Positions 1 through 6,333 of a DNA stretch of 6,611 nucleotides are shown piece by piece. Below the pieces are notes generated by a model. That model saw only the letters and a program-made list of their open reading frames with translations. It searched no databases and was not told the DNA's origin. The translations under genes and the position numbers were made by a program. Every line of letters starts with the position of its first letter. Position 1 is the stretch's first letter. This DNA is from Chitinophagaceae bacterium (GTDB lineage: Bacteria > Bacteroidota > Bacteroidia > Chitinophagales > Chitinophagaceae): assembly GCA_023251285.1 (NCBI GenBank), contig JAHEZB010000122.1, positions 1-6,611 of the forward strand, written 5' to 3'.

Positions 1-296
1 CCAAATTTGTCAACCGCGTCTTTCCATGGATGCGGTAATTCTTCATAAGGATATTTTCCATAATGATCAATATCGATAAAATGCCGTGCACCTTCGGCAG
101 CAACGGCGTATCTTCTTTTATCCGGATCGGTCGCGTGTTCGGTAATGAAATCAATGTGCGGTTTGTAAAATAAAAGCATCTGCGGAGGCAATAAAAAAAC
201 AGTGTAGTAATTAATCTTTTTATGCGCATAAAAACCCCAGCAAAAACATTGGGTATTAATTGCCAACAGCGAAAAAAGCAGAAAGATTTTTTTCAA
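1..296 (-). CDS. Zinc-dependent phospholipase C / S1-P1 nuclease-like exported protein (N-terminal part, cut by window edge)
   Basis: Only the first 98 codons are in the window; the reading frame is open to base 1. There is no ATG in the frame after the upstream stop, so the start is most likely TTG at 296. This gives a lysine pair and a hydrophobic signal peptide (residues 1-19, ending CFC) directly before the WGFYAHKKIN motif. Cleavage after Cys19 would expose Trp20 as the mature N-terminus, with His25 at mature position 6. In the zinc PLC/S1-P1 nuclease fold the N-terminal Trp and a nearby His bind zinc. Further family-like segments are TEHATDPDKRRYAV (residues 52-65) and RHFIDIDHY (71-79). 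The enzyme is expected to hydrolyse phosphodiester bonds outside the cytoplasm; the substrate (phospholipid or nucleic acid) is not determinable. The start lies 14 bases after the DUF502 stop, so the two genes are probably cotranscribed. The family call is firm; the activity is inferred. Confidence 0.82.
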   Translation of the reverse strand, partial: MKKIFLLFSLLAINTQCFCWGFYAHKKINYYTVFLLPPQMLLFYKPHIDFITEHATDPDKRRYAVAAEGARHFIDIDHYGKYPYEELPHPWKDAVDKF

Positions 297-310
297 AAGC
301 GTTTTAATTT

Positions 311-922
311 TTATTGAATAATAACGTCATCCAGGTGATCACCCGGCAGGTCAGAAACTGTTTGTGTAACCCCGCCGCTTACTGCAAATTTCATTGTTTG
401 GGCCGCACTGATACTGGTTATTGGCCTTACCTTTTCCTTTGGAACAATATACACATTTCCCGCTACTGAATACGCCATCGGCAAATAAACGGCTACATAA
501 TCTTCCATGCCAAAAATGCTCATATCATCCTGGGTGATAAAACCTACGCGCCAAATATCTGTGTCATCAACATTGGCCAAAACATTATTGGTAAACTTCT
601 TTTTGTTGCCGGCAAACGCTTCAAAAAAATCTCTTACAAAAGAATAGAACAATTTGATGCCGGGCGTTTTTTCCAGAATTTTATCGAATACTGAAAGTAT
701 TCTACCCATCACAAAAAAGGAGCTAAGATATCCGATGAACAGAATAAAAGCCAGGATAATGACAAAACCCAAACCGGGAATGTTGATAGCAGGGCGAAGA
801 ATACTATCTATTTTATCAAAGACTATGTAGATAAAATAAATGGTAATTGAAATAGGTCCCAATATTAATAATCCCTGTAAAAAATATTGTATGACTCTTT
901 GGTAGGTTAATGTTTTCTTCAT
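311..922 (-). CDS. DUF502 family inner-membrane protein
   Basis: This 203-residue protein has two membrane segments (about residues 14-36 and 53-73) separated by a short loop with the PGLG motif (49-52). A conserved GR pair (73-74) follows, then the segment KTPGIKLFYSFVRDFFEAF (85-103), and a C-terminal soluble domain with VAVYLPMAYSVAGNVYIVP (143-161) and SAAQTMKFAVSGG (172-184). This order, and the length near 200 residues, match the DUF502 family, whose molecular function is not established. The start is ATG 922, preceded by an A-rich leader without a Shine-Dalgarno sequence, as is usual in Bacteroidota. It is the first gene of a minus-strand pair with the phospholipase C-like gene 14 bases downstream, and is divergent from the coiled-coil gene. 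The family assignment is confident; no specific role can be given. Confidence 0.9.
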   Translation of the reverse strand: MKKTLTYQRVIQYFLQGLLILGPISITIYFIYIVFDKIDSILRPAINIPGLGFVIILAFILFIGYLSSFFVMGRILSVFDKILEKTPGIKLFYSFVRDFFEAFAGNKKKFTNNVLANVDDTDIWRVGFITQDDMSIFGMEDYVAVYLPMAYSVAGNVYIVPKEKVRPITSISAAQTMKFAVSGGVTQTVSDLPGDHLDDVIIQ

Positions 923-1190
923 AAAAAAAATAATTACTGTGGGGTAAAAGTACAGAATTGTAAAATGAAGGATTAAAGAATTACCTTAAAAATGAGACGA
1001 TCTTGTTTTACGCGAAAAGTAGAATGAATAAATTGCTTTAATAACTATCTTGCTTAAATTGTGCTGCAAATTTTATGGAACGATTCCTTTCATTTTGCTC
1101 TGATCAGCAATAAAAATTGGTAACGGTTCTTGGCATGATTTTGGAAAATTGACAACGTATTATCATTAATCAAAATAAAAAACTTACAAC
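923..1190. other. Divergent intergenic region
   Basis: These 268 AT-rich bases separate the DUF502 gene and the coiled-coil gene, which are read away from each other, so promoters for both should lie here. I found no exact match to the Bacteroidota sigma-A pattern (TTTG, about 20 bases, TAnnTTTG) on either strand, only near matches such as TGATTTTG at 1136-1143. A small inverted repeat TTGCT-n6-AGCAA lies at 1095-1110. No small ORF with convincing features, RNA gene or riboswitch is recognisable. Confidence 0.5.
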
Positions 1191-2180
1191 ATGAGTTACG
1201 AAAACTTTCCTGAAAGCGAAAAGCCTACGGAAAAGACTGTGGTCAAAAACAATAGCGGCCGCAATATTTTAACTGCTATTTTGGTAATTGCTTTGCTCGG
1301 CACGTGGGGTTATATCATTTTTGATAAGAACAAAACCCGTCAGAAAGAGCAAGACCTTACCAGCCAGATCGTTAACAGCGATTCTTCGAAGAATGAGTTA
1401 CAGCGTGAACTGGACGACGCTGCCCAAAGGCTTGATGCACTAAAAACCAGTAACGTAAAAGCAGATAGCCTTTTAAAAACTAAAGATAAAGATATTGATG
1501 CCCTTAAAGCAAGAGTGCAAAGTATCATCAATAACAAAAATGCCACCCAGGCTCAACTTGCAGAAGCCAGAAGATTGATTGCTCAATTAAAGGGAAATAT
1601 TGAAACTTATACAGCACAAATTGACTCTTTAAAAGCGGCAAATACGCAACTGGTCGAAACCAATCGTGTTGTTACCCAACAAAGAGATGTAGTGAAAAAA
1701 AGCTATGATTCTGCCAGCCAGGTGATTCAACATAAAGATACCGTAATTGATATAGGTTCTACTTTACACGCTTCCGATTTTTCTATTGAAGGAGTAAAAG
1801 AAAAAAGCAGTGGAAAAGAAAAAGTAACTACTACTGCAAAGCGCGTTGATAAATTATTGATATCATTTGTTATAGATGAAAACAGGATTACTCCTTCTGG
1901 TCCGAAAGATATTTATATCTGCATTACCGCTCCTGATGGTAAACCGGTACAGGTGGATGCTTTAGGTTCCGGAACATTTACTACCCGTGATGGAGTTCAA
2001 AAACCTTTCACTAAAAAGATAACCATCAATTATGTGCAGGGACAAAAACAACCGGTGAAAGTTGAATGGTCTCAAAACAGCAAATTTCAAACCGGCGACT
2101 ATAAAATCGAAATTTATAATAACGGATTTAAAATTGGCGAAGGAAACCGCAGTTTGAAAAAAGGTGGTTTGTTTTCTTAA
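1191..2180 (+). CDS. Single-pass membrane coiled-coil protein of unknown function
   Basis: The 329-residue product has a short polar N-terminus (1-24), one hydrophobic helix (about 25-44, ILTAILVIALLGTWGYIIF) and then a long charged, Ala/Gln/Lys/Asp-rich helical stretch (about 48-182). That stretch has leucines or isoleucines at heptad-like spacing (for example ELQRELDDAAQRLDALK at 69-85), so a coiled coil is expected. The C-terminal part (about 192-329) looks like a globular beta-rich domain: ISFVIDENRITPSGPKDIYI (224-243), a GTFTTRDGVQKPFTKK segment and GDYKIEIYNNGFKIGEG (302-318), ending KKGGLFS. With few positive residues before the helix and more after it, topology is uncertain. The protein resembles conserved hypothetical proteins of Chitinophaga-type bacteria; I recognise no named domain. 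ATG 1191 is the first start and has an A-rich leader. The gene has its own strong terminator and so is probably monocistronic. A scaffold or periplasm-spanning role is only a guess. Confidence 0.88.
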   Translation: MSYENFPESEKPTEKTVVKNNSGRNILTAILVIALLGTWGYIIFDKNKTRQKEQDLTSQIVNSDSSKNELQRELDDAAQRLDALKTSNVKADSLLKTKDKDIDALKARVQSIINNKNATQAQLAEARRLIAQLKGNIETYTAQIDSLKAANTQLVETNRVVTQQRDVVKKSYDSASQVIQHKDTVIDIGSTLHASDFSIEGVKEKSSGKEKVTTTAKRVDKLLISFVIDENRITPSGPKDIYICITAPDGKPVQVDALGSGTFTTRDGVQKPFTKKITINYVQGQKQPVKVEWSQNSKFQTGDYKIEIYNNGFKIGEGNRSLKKGGLFS

Positions 2181-2200
2181 AAAAATAAAAATTTTTACTG

Positions 2201-2232
2201 AAAAAACCTTCTGCAAAACAGAAGGTTTTTTT
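2201..2232 (+). terminator. Intrinsic terminator of the coiled-coil gene
   Basis: A perfect 13-bp inverted repeat pairs AAAAAACCTTCTG (2201-2213) with CAGAAGGTTTTTT (2219-2231) around a 5-base loop (CAAAA), and the plus strand continues as a run of seven T (2226-2232). It begins 20 bases after the stop codon of the coiled-coil gene. Because the left arm starts with six A, it could also act on transcripts from the other strand, but no minus-strand gene is near. It isolates the coiled-coil gene from the secreted-protein gene downstream. Confidence 0.88.
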
Positions 2233-2402
2233 CTGCTATTTTGTTAGGAAAAAGAAGAATCAGGACTATTTCTTTGCCTGCTGATTCATCGTTTAAAAAA
2301 TTTGCAATACTGCTGAAAAACAAATGTTTAAATTTTTTCAAAATTTTTTTTACAAGTCATCTTAGTGAATTAATAATATTAACTTTAAGAAAAAGTTTTT
2401 AT

Positions 2403-2945
2403 ATGCAACATAAAATAATAACGCTGATTCTGGTATTTGTTGTATTATTTTCATTGCAGATGCATGCCCAGGATATTGAACCTTCCAAACATCCGAAAAT
2501 GGATAAATATTATCCGCAGGCACCAAATCTGGCGGTTCCAAAAAATCCTGAGACTGACGCTCCGGCAATAAAACCAGCCACAGGACCGGTTGTTGAAACA
2601 AAACCAACTCCCATTGTTCCTGAAACAAAGCCAGCTCCGGTTATTACATCTACGGCCGCACCAGAAGCGATTTCAAAACCGGCCGCAGCTACAAATTCCA
2701 CAGTTTCGTCTCCGGTAATTTCGCAGCCTGTTGTAACTGCTGTAACACCAGATACTACAACAAAAGAAGCACCGGTTGTAACCATTGAAAAGTCGGTTGC
2801 AGCCCCACCTCAGCCGAAGCCACTTGTTTCAAAAGCAGTTGGCGAACCATACAATCCGAACCGGTTGGGAAGCAGCACCAAAGAATATGATACATGGGAA
2901 AAGAATAATAACGGCGCAGGCTCTGTTACTACACATTCGAAATAA
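2403..2945 (+). CDS. Small secreted Pro/Thr/Ala/Val-rich protein of unknown function
   Basis: The 180-residue product begins with a clear signal peptide (residues 1-23, MQHKIITLILVFVVLFSLQM then HAQ), cleaved most likely at HA-Q or HAQ-D. ATG 2403 is chosen for this reason; the frame is open upstream to 2241, but that would add 54 residues without homology-like features, begin just after the terminator and bury the signal peptide. The mature part has a short Lys/Tyr/Pro segment (24-46), a low-complexity region rich in Pro, Thr, Ala and Val (about 47-145) including two near copies of a nine-residue unit, and a distinct C-terminal tail, YNPNRLGSSTKEYDTWEKNN followed by GAGSVTTHSK (150-180). The tail is much less biased in composition than the middle and looks like the conserved, functional part. 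The low-complexity middle resembles an extended periplasmic or surface linker. No enzyme motif, Cys or lipobox is present. Function is unknown. Confidence 0.82.
   Translation: MQHKIITLILVFVVLFSLQMHAQDIEPSKHPKMDKYYPQAPNLAVPKNPETDAPAIKPATGPVVETKPTPIVPETKPAPVITSTAAPEAISKPAAATNSTVSSPVISQPVVTAVTPDTTTKEAPVVTIEKSVAAPPQPKPLVSKAVGEPYNPNRLGSSTKEYDTWEKNNNGAGSVTTHSK
2592..2645 (+). repeat. Two imperfect 27-base tandem copies inside the P/T/A/V-rich coding region
   Basis: The two adjacent units encode VETKPTPIV (residues 64-72) and PETKPAPVI (73-81). The shared GAAACAAA core sits at the same place in each unit (2595-2602 and 2622-2629), and differences are mostly at third codon positions or conservative. 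This suggests that the linker grew by in-frame duplication. Only two recognisable copies are present, so it is not a variable-number array in this sequence. Confidence 0.5.
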
Positions 2946-2966
2946 AACACCACCGGTTTTTATTTT
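2940..2966 (+). terminator. Possible weak terminator between convergent genes
   Basis: The bases spanning the TAA stop of the secreted-protein gene can fold into an 11-bp hairpin, pairing 2940-2951 with 2955-2965, with one bulged C (2948) and a three-base loop (ACC). Only three pairs are G-C (A-T plus ACC/GGT at the top), and the right arm contains the T-rich tract TTTTTATTTT. The position is right for ending the plus-strand transcript, but the stem is AT-dominated and the loop is tight, so this is tentative. For the minus-strand methyltransferase gene I see only T-rich sequence (complement of about 2966-2989) without a good hairpin. Confidence 0.33.
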
Positions 2967-3036
2967 CAAAATTTAAAAAAAAAGAAAAGCATTTATTAGT
3001 TTGTTTGCTGTAGCACATTCTGAATTGATCCGGCGT

Positions 3037-3927
3037 TTATTTCCTGGAAGCGATATAGATCAACGAACTGCATTTTGTTTTATCAGAAACTGCTTCCAGG
3101 TTTGAGATCATCCCATTGATAAAAGCTCTTAGCGGATGTGAATCACCGGTTTTATATTTTTCGCTGAGCATACTCACATATACACTGTCGTACCACATGG
3201 GTTTTATCTTTTCGACTCTTAATCCATGTGTATTTAATAACATTTCCATTGACTTTGGAGAGAAATGATATAAATGCCTTGGTACATCATAAGCTGCCCA
3301 ATATTTGTCGTAAATTTTTTCATCACCGGAAGTATAATTTGGAACTGCAATAAATAATTTTCCATCTGCTGATAATAAATTTTTTAGTTGCTCTACATAT
3401 TTGTGTAATTCATGCACATGTTCCAAAACATGCCACAAAGTAATGGCATCAAAAGTTGCAGAAGGAATAGAATCAATTTGTTCTGCCTGGTGTAGATGAA
3501 TTCCATATAATTCCAAAGCTTTTTCTCTTGCGGATTTGTCTGGCTCTATCCCTGTGCAATTCCAACTTGCAAGCTTCATAGTGTTTAAAAAAGCGCCTGT
3601 TCCGGCGCCGACATCGAGGATGTTTCCAGTTTGCTTTCCGGTAGCTTTTTCAATTAATTTCTTTTTTTCAACCAACGTTCTTTTCCTCACTTTGTGATAC
3701 AGGTTATTAATAAATCCTTTTGATGTATCAGTGTGAGAAATGTAACTTTCAGACTGATAATATTTTCCAATATTTTCCTGGTCAGGGACATTTTTAGTAA
3801 ACCTGAGTGTACAGTTTTTACATTCCCAAATTTCAAATTCCTGATCAGAAACGGTATAATCTTTTACAGAAAGCACCTTTGAAATTTGTGGATCCCCACA
3901 GTTGGGACATGATTTATAAACAATCAT
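3037..3927 (-). CDS. Class I SAM-dependent methyltransferase with N-terminal zinc ribbon
   Basis: The 296-residue protein starts with a zinc-ribbon-like module, CPNC (Cys7, Cys10) and CKNC (Cys36, Cys39). A linker follows, then a Rossmann methyltransferase domain: motif I ILDVGAGTGAFL (103-114) for SAM binding, the acidic residue after beta-2 in GIEPD (Glu128), the motif FDAITLWHVLEHV (159-171), and KLFIAVPNYTS (190-200) after beta-5. PRHLYHFS (216-223) is typical of the Methyltransf_23/UbiE-like branch often found near cell-surface sugar genes. The substrate is unknown; small molecules, lipids or sugars are all possible. ATG 3927 is preferred over an in-frame GTG at 3936, which would add only three residues. 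The gene follows the HU-like gene by 22 bases and is probably the last gene of the minus-strand cluster. The class assignment is very secure; any link to the upstream envelope genes rests on position only. Confidence 0.93.
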   Translation of the reverse strand: MIVYKSCPNCGDPQISKVLSVKDYTVSDQEFEIWECKNCTLRFTKNVPDQENIGKYYQSESYISHTDTSKGFINNLYHKVRKRTLVEKKKLIEKATGKQTGNILDVGAGTGAFLNTMKLASWNCTGIEPDKSAREKALELYGIHLHQAEQIDSIPSATFDAITLWHVLEHVHELHKYVEQLKNLLSADGKLFIAVPNYTSGDEKIYDKYWAAYDVPRHLYHFSPKSMEMLLNTHGLRVEKIKPMWYDSVYVSMLSEKYKTGDSHPLRAFINGMISNLEAVSDKTKCSSLIYIASRK

Positions 3928-3949
3928 TTTTATCACTTAAATTTAAAAG

Positions 3950-4594
3950 CTACTGAGTTGTATAAGTTGGTGTTGGCGTTTTTGGAACCACTTTCATATG
4001 ACTTCCAAAAGACGACAAAGAAATCGGATATCCGTAAAAATAAAAGAATAAAAGCACTAAAGCGATCAACAAAAGAATGATGGCAAAAATTTTCCAGGCA
4101 TTGCTTTTTTTATTTGTTTCTTCTACATGATAAAATTGGTTCATTACAGAGGAAGTCGTTTCCTTGTCGCCTACCAATACTGCATGCTCACTGTTTTTGT
4201 GAATCACTCTTTCCGCTGCCAGAGGGACAAAAAAAAGTGAACTATTTTCAGTATGAAATAAAATGTTTCCCAATGCACCTTTTTTTAAAACCCCCAAAGG
4301 TTTTAATAAAATCTCTTCCCCGTTTTTTAATTTAGCTTTTGTTTCTGCGCACCATTTTTTAATTAAGGGAAGCGCTTCAGAAGGATCAATTTTTTTTTTG
4401 TCAGCAATATATTTTATCAATTCATCAGAAATTTTTTCCTCTCTTGTGGAAAAAACAATTTCGGTAGATGGAGGAAACATTCTTTTATTAACAATGTCCT
4501 GTTCAGCATGCACAGTAGTTCTTGTGAATTTTCCCAAACCAGCAAGTTTGCATTCTTTAGATTGAATAATATATGAGGTAATGAGGTCCTGCAT
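3950..4594 (-). CDS. HU-CCDC81-like single-pass membrane protein without SPOR domain
   Basis: The 214-residue protein fits the Bacteroidota architecture of two HU-related (CCDC81-type) domains followed by a membrane helix. The first covers about residues 1-55: a helix from MQDLITSYIIQ, then the CKLAGLGKF turn (15-23) and a strand ending PPSTEIVFS (41-49). The second covers about 55-125: the helix ISDELIKYIADKKKIDPSEA, LPLIKKWCAETKAKLKNGEE, then LKPLGVLKKGALGNILFH (97-114). A lysine-bearing linker leads to a strong membrane helix (about 167-187, WKIFAIILLLIALVLLFFYFY) and a short tail of about 27 residues, rich in Pro/Thr at its end. The HU-like part should face the cytoplasm. Many relatives carry a peptidoglycan-binding SPOR domain after the helix; here the tail is too short for one. 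DNA binding is suggested by the fold only. ATG 4594 is the first start; the barrel gene ends 49 bases upstream. Confidence 0.83.
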   Translation of the reverse strand: MQDLITSYIIQSKECKLAGLGKFTRTTVHAEQDIVNKRMFPPSTEIVFSTREEKISDELIKYIADKKKIDPSEALPLIKKWCAETKAKLKNGEEILLKPLGVLKKGALGNILFHTENSSLFFVPLAAERVIHKNSEHAVLVGDKETTSSVMNQFYHVEETNKKSNAWKIFAIILLLIALVLLFFYFYGYPISLSSFGSHMKVVPKTPTPTYTTQ

Positions 4595-4643
4595 GAGAAC
4601 AAATATCTATATTTTATTTGGATGCGTTTTTAAAATTAATTAT

Positions 4644-6308
4644 TTAAAAATGGACGAGAATACCACCAATAACCTGGAATCCATACACCGGATAATTGTT
4701 CCAACGCTCATATTGGCTATTCAGGAGGTTGTCGAAATCAAGCCAGACGCTAAATTTTTTGTTGAGTTTGAACTCAGCGCCGGCACTTAGATCTGTGCCG
4801 CCTTTCATATTTTTTTCTATCGTTTTTGTGGCGTTACCCGGATCTTTAATTAATGCCTTCGCTCCTGAAAATGCTACCAAATCAGCTTTCAATAAAACCT
4901 GCTGGAAAGCATTCCATCTAAAAGAACCGGTTAGTTTTAACGGGAATAATCCCCATGCTTTCGCCTGGTCATGAATCCCTGTATAACTGTTTAGATCCAA
5001 AGCGCCGGTAAGCGTAAATTTATCCTGGCTGATAAAATTCATATCACCATGAATTTGCAAATTTGTCAATTTACTCGCGTTTACCAAAACAAAACTTTTT
5101 CCGGATGTGGTATCATTTACAAAAAGCGGCATATCTGTATAAGAGATTACCGCGGCTTTCGCGTTAAAGCTGAAATGCTTACCAACAGTGGCTTTGATGC
5201 CGCCATAATACTGGATTTCTTTAGTGTTATTTAAGAAAGACGGATCCTGCATGTATGGATTTTCGCCGCTTAAAGTACGGAAGCTATTTGAAATATATCT
5301 GCCAACCCAACCAGCCTGGATCATGAAAACCTTTTGCTGTAATTGGGCTTCTGCATAAATGTTTGGCAGCACCGCAATAGTATTATTATTCCATGAAGGA
5401 GTTATGCCACCGTGAAATGTAAACCGGTCACTGTAATAAACCAATTCAGGAGTCAGTTGAAATAAATTATTGGAAATAGAAGTGTTAGAGCCTTTCAACT
5501 GATATTTATCAAAATTTCCAAGAGCAGCCACCTTTATAGAAACGGCATCTGAGAATCTTTTTTCTGCAGGTAAATTGAGAATTAAAGTCGTTTCACTGGC
5601 TTTGTTTTCCCTGGAAAATTCATGCACTTCCAGATGTGGATCATAATTAATTCCCAGCTCATTGTTGACAATATTTCTGTAACCAACATTTACTGAAAAG
5701 TCCTGGTAACTTCTCCTGATATCTGCTTTTGAAAAAGTATCAATTGCATGATTGTATCCATATTGATAATATTCATGCTGCGCAAAAGCAACGCCCGCAT
5801 ATGTTTCATTCTTTGCCGAAAAAAGGCTGCCGGTTCCCCTGATATTGATTTCACTAAAATCCTGGTTTTGGATTTTTCCTCTTGATGAAATATAATCGCC
5901 ATAAACATTTCCAAGATTGTGCTTGCCATCGCCAAAACTAAATGCTCCGGAAATATAAGGAGTCGATAAATTTCCATAACCAACTTTTAACTGGTTTCTG
6001 TCACCCAGTTTCAAACTCGTGTCCGTTTGCAACGCAAGCGGTTTCAATGAAACCGGTTGATACGCAAAAAATAAATTTTCAGGGGGAATAGAATAGGCAA
6101 GTCTTGGTCGTGAAGTATCAGCAGTAATTGGAGAAGCATACAAATTTATCTTGACCATGTTGCGCAACGAAGGTTTGTAGGAACAAGTAATTTCTATCGT
6201 TTGTCTTCTGGCAGTATCCTGCGCCTTGCTTTGAAAAAATAAAAAACACAAAGGCAAAATAAAAATCATTCTATTCAAAGAATTTCTCATCATCAATTTT
6301 TTAAACAT
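4644..6308 (-). CDS. Outer-membrane beta-barrel protein, TonB-receptor-like but without plug domain
   Basis: The 554-residue product has an N-terminal signal peptide (residues about 1-29, hydrophobic core MIFILPLCFLFF, cleavage near SKA-QDT). A short periplasmic-type segment follows (about 30-100, including ITCSYKPSLRN and ENLFFAYQPVSLKPLAL). From about residue 104 on there are repeated amphipathic strands with aromatic girdle residues, for example QLKVGYGNLSTPYISGAFSF (106-125). The end, DFDNLLNSQYERW then QVIGGILVHF, resembles the last strands of TonB-dependent receptors and finishes in the C-terminal Phe used for outer-membrane insertion. There is room for neither a plug domain nor a carboxypeptidase-like repeat domain, and the length is well below the usual 700-1000 residues of transport receptors. 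The first ATG is 6308; ATGs at 6293, 6290 and 6269 would also leave a signal peptide. It follows the TPR gene by 25 bases. Ligand and function are unknown; a structural or assembly role is possible. Confidence 0.87.
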   Translation of the reverse strand: MFKKLMMRNSLNRMIFILPLCFLFFQSKAQDTARRQTIEITCSYKPSLRNMVKINLYASPITADTSRPRLAYSIPPENLFFAYQPVSLKPLALQTDTSLKLGDRNQLKVGYGNLSTPYISGAFSFGDGKHNLGNVYGDYISSRGKIQNQDFSEINIRGTGSLFSAKNETYAGVAFAQHEYYQYGYNHAIDTFSKADIRRSYQDFSVNVGYRNIVNNELGINYDPHLEVHEFSRENKASETTLILNLPAEKRFSDAVSIKVAALGNFDKYQLKGSNTSISNNLFQLTPELVYYSDRFTFHGGITPSWNNNTIAVLPNIYAEAQLQQKVFMIQAGWVGRYISNSFRTLSGENPYMQDPSFLNNTKEIQYYGGIKATVGKHFSFNAKAAVISYTDMPLFVNDTTSGKSFVLVNASKLTNLQIHGDMNFISQDKFTLTGALDLNSYTGIHDQAKAWGLFPLKLTGSFRWNAFQQVLLKADLVAFSGAKALIKDPGNATKTIEKNMKGGTDLSAGAEFKLNKKFSVWLDFDNLLNSQYERWNNYPVYGFQVIGGILVHF

Positions 6309-6333
6309 AGTTGTTTGTTTCTGCTTTAATTTT

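Noticed and set aside
945..952. TACTTTTA on the minus strand as a TAnnTTTG-type -7 box for the DUF502 gene
   Set aside because: One mismatch and no TTG/TTTG element 19-21 bases upstream on the minus strand; too weak to annotate in AT-rich DNA.
1149..1177. TTGACA at 1149-1154 as a sigma70-type -35 box for the coiled-coil gene
   Set aside because: No TATAAT-like box stands at 16-18 bases, and Bacteroidota use a different consensus (TTTG and TAnnTTTG). The match is probably chance.
2295..2338. Inverted repeat AAAAAATTT / AAATTTTTT before the secreted-protein gene
   Set aside because: The arms are entirely A-T, separated by 26 bases, and expected by chance in this T/A-rich leader; no stable hairpin.
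2241..2402. N-terminal extension of the secreted protein to ATG 2241
   Set aside because: It would begin just after the terminator, add 54 residues of AT-driven composition and place a textbook signal peptide in the middle of the protein. ATG 2403 is far better.
2510..2785. 91-codon open frame on the minus strand inside the P/T/A/V-rich gene
   Set aside because: It is the antisense reading of low-complexity Pro/Thr/Ala/Val codons, giving a Gly/Thr/Val-rich sequence without domain or start context. A shadow.
2785..2976. 63-codon plus-strand frame overlapping the end of the secreted-protein gene
   Set aside because: It is out of frame with the signal-peptide gene and encodes no recognisable feature. 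I considered a frameshifted continuation, but the original frame already ends with a coherent tail.
3928..3936. GTG 3936 as start of the methyltransferase
   Set aside because: It adds only three residues before an in-frame ATG that sits closer to the zinc ribbon; no ribosome-binding evidence favours it.
4263..4565. 100-codon plus-strand frame antisense to the HU-like gene
   Set aside because: The minus-strand frame has a full domain architecture; the antisense frame shows only translated complement of it.
4581..4790. 69-codon plus-strand frame over the barrel 3' end and the gap before the HU-like gene
   Set aside because: Most of it is antisense to the conserved C-terminal barrel strands; no independent coding evidence.
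5690..5983. 97-codon minus-strand frame inside the barrel gene
   Set aside because: Same strand but different frame from a continuous 554-codon gene that shows beta-strand patterning throughout; a shadow.
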